A stretch of DNA of 64,000 nucleotides from Nephrocerus scutellatus (lineage: Eukaryota > Arthropoda > Insecta > Diptera > Pipunculidae): assembly GCA_947095585.1 (NCBI GenBank), contig OX352762.1, positions 121,860,930 through 121,924,929 on the forward strand, in the 5' to 3' direction. This document shows positions 57,487 to 64,000 of this stretch, one piece after another; position 1 is the stretch's first letter; the number at the start of each line of letters is the position of its first letter. Made by a program: the position numbers and the translations under genes. Below the pieces are notes generated by a model. The model made no database searches and was not told the DNA's origin. It saw nothing but the letters and a program-made list of their open reading frames with translations.

Positions 57487-58085
57487 TTAATACTGGTAAG
57501 GACCAATGTTGACTTTAGCATACGGGGCTATCCTGTCTTGAAGGATAGAGGAGACAATCTTATACGCGGTAGTCAACAACGTTATACCACGATAATTGCT
57601 TCGTTTTGTGATATCTCCTTTCTTATGTATGCGGCACAGGATGCCTCTTCGCCAGTCTTCTTGTATCGCTTCTTTCTCCCATATTTGCACTATTAGTTCA
57701 TGAATTGCTTGGTGTATTGCGGGGCCTCCTGATTTACTCAGCTCCGCTGTGCTAATGACAATATTCTTAAGGCGTGTCCATTTCTCTTCTACGTACGACA
57801 TCTCAGCGCCAGGATTTACTCTCTCTGCATTTAGGGCAAGTAGTTGTTTCTGATCTCTTTGTTGCGGAGGGCAGCCGTGTTGACTCGAATTTGATTCGCG
57901 GATGCAGTCTTTCGTGATGATAAAATCCTCGCTCGGAACACCATACCAACAAGAGTCCGAGTCGACGTTGGCACCTCGGTACGTTCGTACCGTCATCAGG
58001 TTCGGGTTGTGACGGTGGTCTACCTACACGGAGTCTTATCTGGTTGCGAATGGCTCCATCAAGAGATACCCAGGTGGCTCTGTGT
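57487..58085 (-). pseudogene. Family 2 LINE fragment with internal deletion
   Basis: A 169-codon minus-strand frame joins MTVRTYRGANVDSD (just after the endonuclease), LNAERVNPGAEMSYVEEKWT and RLKNIVIST directly to AELSKSGGPAIHQAIHELIV, then EDWRRGILCRIHKKGDITK and SNYRGITLLTTAYKIVSSIL (RT start). Compared with 22776-24662 about 200 linker residues are missing, yet the frame stays open across the join. Confidence 0.83.
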
Positions 58086-58213
58086 TATTGCCCCTCTTCT
58101 GGTTATGGCTGATCGCTTTTATTAAACTTTAATTAAGATTTTTTCAAAATGTTGCTTTCAAGTGATTTTAATATTTTTATTGAATAATCTCTGTCTCCGT
58201 TCTAACACTGCAG

Positions 58214-58652
58214 TCCTGAAAAATTTCGTATCGCTTCTGTTATGTGGGATTTTCCACCAAAGATATTAACAGATATCGCAAAATGCGAAAATAAACAAAA
58301 TTTAATTGACTTTCAGAGTGATATTCAAGTCATTAAAGAAGCTGTCAGTTATGCAAATTCAATTAAATTATGCGCGTTAATGGGTTTGAAAAGGCAGCTT
58401 CCGCAGTGTAATTTTCGAAAACGAGAATTTGAAAAAAATTTCCACTTAACAACTAATTGCATTATACTCGGGATGGTGAATGTCAACGTCCGAAAACAAT
58501 TTATACTGGTCGGAGCGATAGAATGGATTGTCCCTCAGAAAAACTCACCAGAGTCGTATTTTATGGCTTCCCTTGTATTTTCAATATTTAGCAAGACACA
58601 CATTTGGTACACTGTGTTAAGGATGAGTTACAAAGCCGAGAGAAATAACTAA
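58214..58652 (+). CDS. unrecognised open frame, possible element relic
   Basis: An open frame begins after CACTGCAG at 58213, which could be a splice acceptor, and from ATG 58242 runs 136 codons. It contains PPKILTDIAKCENKQNLIDF and LMGLKRQLPQCNFRKREFEK, with no family I recognise, no signal peptide and no clear repeat. The right part overlaps no known element. It may be a decayed retroelement gag or a chance frame. Its neighbours are LINE relics and a dispersed repeat. Confidence 0.25.
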
Positions 58653-58724
58653 ATGAAGAAAAACATAAAAATTTATTGATAAAAAAAAACAACCCATACA
58701 AAATAAAACTTTTCATGTAAATTC

Positions 58725-59159
58725 TGTAATAGGAGATACACCTGTGTTTAGAATTTGAAGAAAATCGAGCTAATTTTTTAAAAATACACATGGGCACCAT
58801 TCGGGCCTCAAGGCTTGATCACTCCAAAAATTTTACAAAAAGTTTTGTCGATCCTAAATACAAATATGTTTAAAATTTTAATAAAATCGGGCTAATTTTT
58901 AAAAAATGTATATCGGCCCGGCGTATGTAAAAAAATTGGTTGGGGCCCCATTACATTGGGGCCCGGGGTCTGCAAAATTTTTACAAAAAGTGTTGTCCAT
59001 CGCAGATACACACTTGAAGACACACTTTGAAGAAAATCGGGTTATTTTTATTAAAAATTTGTTGGAGCCCGGGGGTCTCTAAATTTATTAACCAAAAAGA
59101 TACACATGTGTATCTCCAATGGACAACACTTTTTGTAAAAATTTTGGGGACCCCAAAAA
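58725..59159 (-). repeat. dispersed 'TTTTGTCCATCG' repeat units, with a local inversion
   Basis: Units at 58725-59050 have the orientation of 5911-6577 (GATACACCTGTGTTTAGAAT, AAAATCGAGCTAATTTTT, CAAAAAGTTTTGTCGATC). From 59090 the orientation flips: AGATACACATGTGTATCTCC, then GGACAACACTTTTTGTAAAA and GGGGACCCC. The junction makes an imperfect palindrome around ATACACATGTGTAT at 59100. Confidence 0.75.
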
Positions 59160-60870
59160 AGGTTATCGGCTTTAAAGCAGTTAATGAACGGCTATGCACC
59201 CTTCGCGTGCGGGACAGATTTAAAAGAATAAGCCTCATAAACGTTCACGCACCTACAGAGGATTCCCCAGATGATGAAAAAGAAGAATTCTTTGAATCAG
59301 TCGAACGGGAACTCCATGCCTGCCCTCAGTATGACGTAAAAATCATTCTGGAGATATGAATGCCAAAATAGGTAGGGAGCCAGTATTCAGGCAGTACAAT
59401 GGCACCCATAGCTTACACGAGAACAGTTATGACAATGGACAACGAGTCATAGAGATGACAGCAAGCGATAATTTGGTCGTTGCGAGTACAAGGTTTGCAC
59501 GTAAAATTATCCACAAAGCCACCTGGGTCTCTCCTGATGGAGCCTCTCGCAACCAGATAGACCACGTGTTAATAGACCGGTGCCACAACCCGAATCTGAT
59601 GCTAGAAGACTGGCGAAGAGGCATCCTGTACCCCATACATAAGAAAGAAGATATCACAACCTGCAGCAATTATCGTAGTATAACGTTGTTGAGTACCGCA
59701 TATAAGATTTCCTCCTTCAAGACAGGAGGGCCACATACGCTAAAGTCATCATTGGTCCATACCAGTGTGGCTTCATCCCAGGCAAATCAACAATTGATCA
59801 GATTTACACATTTAGGCAGGTAATGGAAAAATGTCTAGAGTTTCAAAAATCAATACACTAGCTTTTTATAGGCTTTAAAGCCGCCATGATAGCAAAGCCA
59901 TGAGAGAATTCGGCATCCCAAATTAACTGACAAGACTATGTAGGTTGACCATGACCAATGTTATAAGCCAAGTAAAAATATCCGGGTCACTATCAAGCCC
60001 ATTCTACATCTATAACTGGTGTTGGAGGAAGTGATCCGAGACTCTGACGTACCGGCGAGAGGAACAATCCTCTAAAAGTCCATTCAGATACTGACTTTCG
60101 CAGACGATATTGACATCGTTGGTAGAAACCCAAGAGCTGTACGGGAAGCTTTCATCCAGATCGATCAAGCGGCACGAAATCTGGGGCTGCACATAAATGA
60201 GAGCAAAACAAAGTACATGGCGGCCACGTCTGCGAGTAGAAGATCCAACATTGATCCCTCAATTCAAATAGTGGAGCACGAATTTGAAGTTGTGAAATCC
60301 TTTAACTATCTCGGGTTAAATGTAGCAGCCGATAACAACATGGAAACAGAAATACTCGCACGGTTGCTTAACGCCAACAAAGCCTACTATAGCCTGTCAA
60401 AACTCTTCAAATCCAGGAATTTAACCATAACATCAAAGCTGTTGGTATATAAGGTAATGGTCATACCAGTACGTACATATGGATCCGAGACTTGGGTGCT
60501 TAGCATTCTGACCTCTTAGCTGCATTCGAGAGAAAAGCCTTACGGAGAATTGTTAGCCCCGAATGTGAGGAAGGACGATTCCGGAGACTCTTTAATGATG
60601 AGATCTACGAGCGTTTCCGCGATGTGAAGAGAATTGTGAAGAGAATTAGGCTCGGTAGGCTCCGGTGGGCAGAGGGCACCTAGCTCGCATGAGCGAAGAT
60701 GATCCTCCCGACACGACGACAGCGAGGCCGACCAAGCCTACGCTGGAAGGATGGCATAGACTGGGACGCCCACAGTTTAGGGATGCCAAACTGGATGACA
60801 TCAGCTGGAAATCGGGACCGGTGGAGAGATGTTTTGCGGGAGGCCAGGACAGATGTCTAGGGATGATGTC
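59160..60870 (+). pseudogene. Family 2 LINE, endonuclease plus RT, internally deleted
   Basis: The plus strand has NERLCTLRVRDRFKRISLIN, VHAPTEDSPDDEKEEFFESV, MNAKIGREPVFRQYNGTHSL (one frame break before MNAKIG), HKATWVSPDGASRNQIDHVL and DRCHNPNLM. This is fused directly at about 59603 to LEDWRRGILYPIHKKEDITT of the RT. Further on: LTFADDIDIVGRNPRAVREA (intact catalytic FADD, about 60093), LHINESKTKYMAATSASRRS, FNYLGLNVAADNNMETEILA, then the C-terminal GHLARMSEDDPPDTTTARPT. It ends near 60870. Several frameshifts make it inactive. Confidence 0.87.
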
Positions 60871-62435
60871 AATTCTCTTACAGCGAATTTATGTCTCAGT
60901 GTTTAGTTACAAGTTGAATCACTAAAAAAAAGTTTAAGAATCATTGAAAGAGTTGCTGCCAGTATTGTGTATGCCTCTGTTAAATGTTTGTGAATCACTG
61001 AATTAGTATACTGATATGATATTTCATTAGAGTCTTACAATCACAATGGTGAGCGCGTGCGTGCGTTATTGATTGGCAGGATAGAATATAGATACTATTT
61101 TAATGATCATTAAAAGCTAAAGCTCGTTAAGACTTAAAGTCTCTCTCCAGTTTTCAACCATTTTGATATGAGACACATAAATAATACACTAAAAAATTCA
61201 CTTTTGCTTCTGTTGTTTAGTTTTAGAACCGACATTTTTCCAAACAACAATTACTTTACTGACACCTATGCACTTTTCCATTATGTCAGAATTCATTATA
61301 GTCATTTGATATTACCTGATCCATGTTAAGCAATTAAGGCTTGATGTAGAGGAATTACCTACCTTCACTCCATTCGAATTCTTTTTTCACTAACATATAA
61401 GCCAGTAAACTCATCACACATAACTATGTGACGCTCACTTGACTTTAAGTGCACGATTACGATTAAGAGAACTTTGTCAACAGCCAGGACTTTTGAGAAT
61501 GAATGATATTGAAAATGCATCAAATGGATGTTGGGTTATTTCTGAAAATAACACCTTTACCTAAGGACACAATTTTGGATAAATAATTGAGTACTTGAGA
61601 TACCCTGAAGTAAGTGAGTTGCCTTGAATTAGCTTACTCGCAAAATCAAATGAAGCTGATGGACTACTGATCTATTTTAAACTGAATTGTTTCATATGAA
61701 CAAAGGGCTCCTATTCGAGGCTAATGCATTCACATTTAATTACGAATATAACGGAAATTGCATAGCCCATAATTGAGAATGCAGTTTTCATTCCATTAAC
61801 TTCGAAACAAGCTTTTCGTACGTGTACCGATGAAGCTTCCACAATCGATAAAACGGAGTGGAGCTAAAATGTTAATAACAGAATAATGCAGATATTGCAG
61901 ATGGTTGACAACCGTTGATTATGTTGATTACCAGACTTGCATCATCGAACAACACAGTATTTTATGCCGACGATAGGTTGATCCTAATTAAGTGGCATTG
62001 TAAAGTGCTGTTTCGTTCAATATCAGATTATTGCAGTGACAATTTTTGCTTCCGACACAAGCATTCCTGTCTGGTTCAAGTTCTGCGAATGAAAGCAGGA
62101 CGATCTGGGGGAATGCTAGGGGTGCTTTCAATTGTATGTGTTCCATGAACTCATTATTCGTACGTACGAGTGTGTAGTGTGCGGCAGCGATATTCGCATG
62201 TCAGGTGCAGGCAAAAGTGGAATCGAATTTCAGTTAATAGGAAAATTCAATTTGGTCTATGATCTATTATAGCGTCCTCACCTCATTAGCAACATTAATT
62301 TCCTACCTTTGTTTTGTAATTAGTTCGGAACTTGAAATTAGGTTCACCGGATCATTAGAATAAGAGACACACGTGGATGCCATTTTACGAAATATGAGCA
62401 TTATTTGAATTTATTGCTGGCTTTGGAATAGTGGC
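60871..62435. other. gene-free stretch
   Basis: No gene or repeat recognised. TATTTTATGCCGACGATAGGTTGA at 61959-61982 gives FYADDRLILI on the plus strand, a possible tiny RT relic (YADD), too short to assign. Confidence 0.45.
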
Positions 62436-62439
62436 CGTT

Positions 62440-62930
62440 TTTAAATTCTCTGTATTAACTTTGCGTGCCCGTGGCTGGTTGGCTGGCGGACAGGCACACC
62501 AAATCTTGCGATAACTTTTTAACCCACTTCCTAAAGCCTGATTTTTTTGAAACTTTGCACACATGTGCATCTCCCATGACAACACTTTTTGTAAAAATTT
62601 GGAAGTGATCGGCACCGTGGTTGGGGGCACCCATATGAATTTTATAAAAAAAAAAGTAACCGATTTTCTTCAAATTTTATACGCAAGTGTATATCCAATG
62701 GACAAATCTTTTTTGTAAAAATTTGGAAGTGATCAGGCTCCGGGGTCGGGGCGCACCAATTCGAATTTTAATAAAGGGCTTAGCCCAACTTATTGCCGCG
62801 ACGCAAGTCATTCAGGGAGTCCTCCCTTGGCAATAAGTCTCTATATAAAACACAACACTTTTTGTAAAAATTTTGGCGTGATCGGACCACGGTGTCGGAA
62901 GGCCCAATTTTAAAAAATGTATCTGATTGA
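62440..62930 (+). mobile_element. dispersed element with ATTAACTTTGCGTGCCCGTGG terminus
   Basis: It starts TTCTCTGTATTAACTTTGCG, TGCCCGTGGC, then CTTGCGATAACTTTTTAACC, TTTTTTTGAAACTTTGCACA, and three units with ACAACACTTTTTGTAAAAAT followed by GTGATCGG and a GGGGTCGGGG-type core. This is the plus-oriented version of 39340-39915. It is interrupted at 62774-62845 by an unrelated short segment carrying a hairpin. No coding. Confidence 0.72.
62788..62838. repeat. perfect 10-bp inverted repeat, 31-bp loop
   Basis: ACTTATTGCC at 62788-62797 and GGCAATAAGT at 62829-62838 are exact reverse complements. A GGGCTTAGCCC palindrome precedes it at 62776-62786. Confidence 0.7.
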
Positions 62931-62984
62931 CAGGGTCACCGAAGTTTTTGGAGTGTCTTCCATCAAGGGAATCGAAAGAGCTGC

Positions 62985-63545
62985 TCCAGGGCTGGGAATT
63001 AGTAGTTCCGAGTTTGAGGGATGGGTGGCAGTTTACATGCCTTCAGCTCGTACTTCTTGTAGACTCGAAGGGTGATGTGATCCCATCCAAATCTTACCAA
63101 GCCTTTGGTCTGAGCCAGAAGAGCAAGGGTTTCCTGATTGATCACAAGAATCGCGGATCTGTAGGAACCACTTTGCTCCTCTAACTTGGCGGCTTTCCAA
63201 TCGTGGGTCGGAAGTGACGGATTGCAAATTTGAAGGACCTGGAGTATTTCATCCGCAGATGAGGGTTCAGTTGGGATCCAGGTGCGAGCTCTCGGTCCGC
63301 TTGAGATATCCTCCCTCGCAACGACCTCGAGCTTAGCGCCCGGCCAAACCTCTCCTAGACTGCTAATGGCCTGTTTATAGAAATCGCGAGATCTAAGTCA
63401 TCACATGCGATTTGCTTAATACGGCCTTGAAGCCAGCGAGTGATAGGAGGTGATGAAGGATGCTCCTTCATAGAAGTCAATAAACTTTGTCTTGACTAAT
63501 TGCCACCGTTCTGGAGTGGATAGTTCCATCAGTGTCTCTGCGTTC
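62985..63545 (-). pseudogene. DUF4780-like protein relic (retroelement ORF1 type)
   Basis: By translating the minus strand by hand I read, in one uninterrupted stretch, GEVWPGAKLEVVAREDISSG, PRARTWIPTEPSSADEILQV, LQICNPSLPTHDWKAAKLEE, SYRSAILVINQETLALLAQT, KGLVRFGWDHITLRVYKKYE and a stop at about 62985. Upstream, in two other frames, are ELSTPERWQLVKTKFIDFYE and KQIACDDLDLA. The WxGAxLxVVxREDIP...RARxWIP...ILxxLQxxNPxLPTxxWKxxxxE pattern is that of DUF4780, a domain common in insect retroelement-associated proteins. Frameshifts near 63390 and 63525 break it. It adjoins the tandem array at 63600. Confidence 0.72.
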
Positions 63546-63599
63546 TATCACTGCGACTACGATTTTGTCCGTAAGGACATCACTAAAGGATCTCGCTGT

Positions 63600-64000
63600 T
63601 GAACCACTAAGTTGTAAATGAAAGTCGAGGAATTAATAGCAAGGATATCGCCTTTGAACCATTAAGTTGTTAATTAAATACCAGCGTGTAGCCGAGGATA
63701 TAATGGCAATGCTATCGCCTTTGAACCACTTAGTTGTAAATGAAATACCAGCGTGTAGCCGAGGTAGTAATAGCAAGGCTATCGCTTTTGAACCACTAAG
63801 TTGTAAATAAAATACCGGCGTGTAACCAAGGAAGTAATGGCAAGGCTTTCGCACTTGAATCACTAAGTTGTAAATGAAATACCAGCGTGAAGCTGAGGAA
63901 GTAATAGCAAGGCTATCGCTTTTGAACCCCTAAGTTGAATTGGTGTACCCAAAGAATCAATGGTAAGACTTTTGCCCTTGAATCACCAAGTTGTAAATGA
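63600..64000. repeat. 67-bp tandem array, continues past the window
   Basis: GAACCACTAAGTTGTAAATG-type landmarks start at 63601, 63656, 63723, 63790, 63857, 63924 and 63980. Spacing is 67 bp with shorter first and last steps (55-56). Units share ATACCAGCGTGTAGCCGAGG and AATAGCAAGGCTATCGC. Because 67 is not a multiple of 3, the open frame across it is not meaningful coding. Confidence 0.92.

Noticed and set aside
61959..61990. FYADD motif as an RT gene
   Set aside because: Only about 10 residues match and no other RT block is nearby.
1..64000. tRNA or rRNA genes
   Set aside because: I looked for A/B-box pairs with a foldable acceptor and for rRNA-like blocks and found none I would defend; a covariance-model scan would settle it.

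Overview
The window looks like a piece of a fly genome, most likely a higher dipteran (schizophoran; a tephritid or calyptrate is my guess). Reasons: A+T-rich non-coding DNA, a spliced gene whose two coding exons match the insect FAM13 family, a DD41D ('rosa'-type) mariner, Helitron-like elements with the insect CTAG end, and many broken non-LTR retrotransposons. There is no operon, CRISPR array, rRNA or recognisable tRNA.

The only host gene I can support is on the plus strand: a FAM13-like gene with one exon at 36692-38614, an intron of about 9.0 kb (38615-47609) and a terminal exon at 47610-48350. Both exons are phase 0 with canonical GT/AG borders. Upstream exons are not identified. A GAGA-rich, TATA-containing stretch at about 30850-31520 is a candidate promoter or first exon.

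Almost everything else is transposon wreckage and simple or tandem repeats. Two abundant non-LTR families recur, which I label here. 'Family 1' has RT motif VRQGCILSP..., YADDVCLLS and a C-terminus ending near VVEAL; all copies are on the minus strand. 'Family 2' has an APE endonuclease with NQ(V/I)DHVLIDRR and an RT with YADDIDIVGR. There are also Jockey-type, LOA/R1-type (with RNase H) and CR1/L2-like fragments. Three mariner-like relics accompany one apparently intact mariner (6949-8257).

Layout: 1-6.9 kb, Helitron-like pieces, an RT scrap and repeat arrays; 6.9-8.3 kb, intact mariner; 9.3-18.4 kb, mariner and LINE relics plus two 'AAGACC' minisatellites; 19.3-20.5 kb, a large TCACTCTAT minisatellite; 22.5-24.7 kb and 26.4-30.1 kb, LINE relics; 30.8-32 kb, possible promoter; 32.0-35.5 kb, A+T repeat, tandem Helitrons, and a Family 2 LINE carrying a nested Jockey insertion with a perfect 13-bp target duplication; 36.7-48.4 kb, the FAM13-like gene with its LINE-filled intron; 49.0-50.3 kb, a 114-bp satellite; 51.6-64 kb, further LINE relics, dispersed repeats, a hidden DUF4780-like relic and a 67-bp tandem array running off the end.
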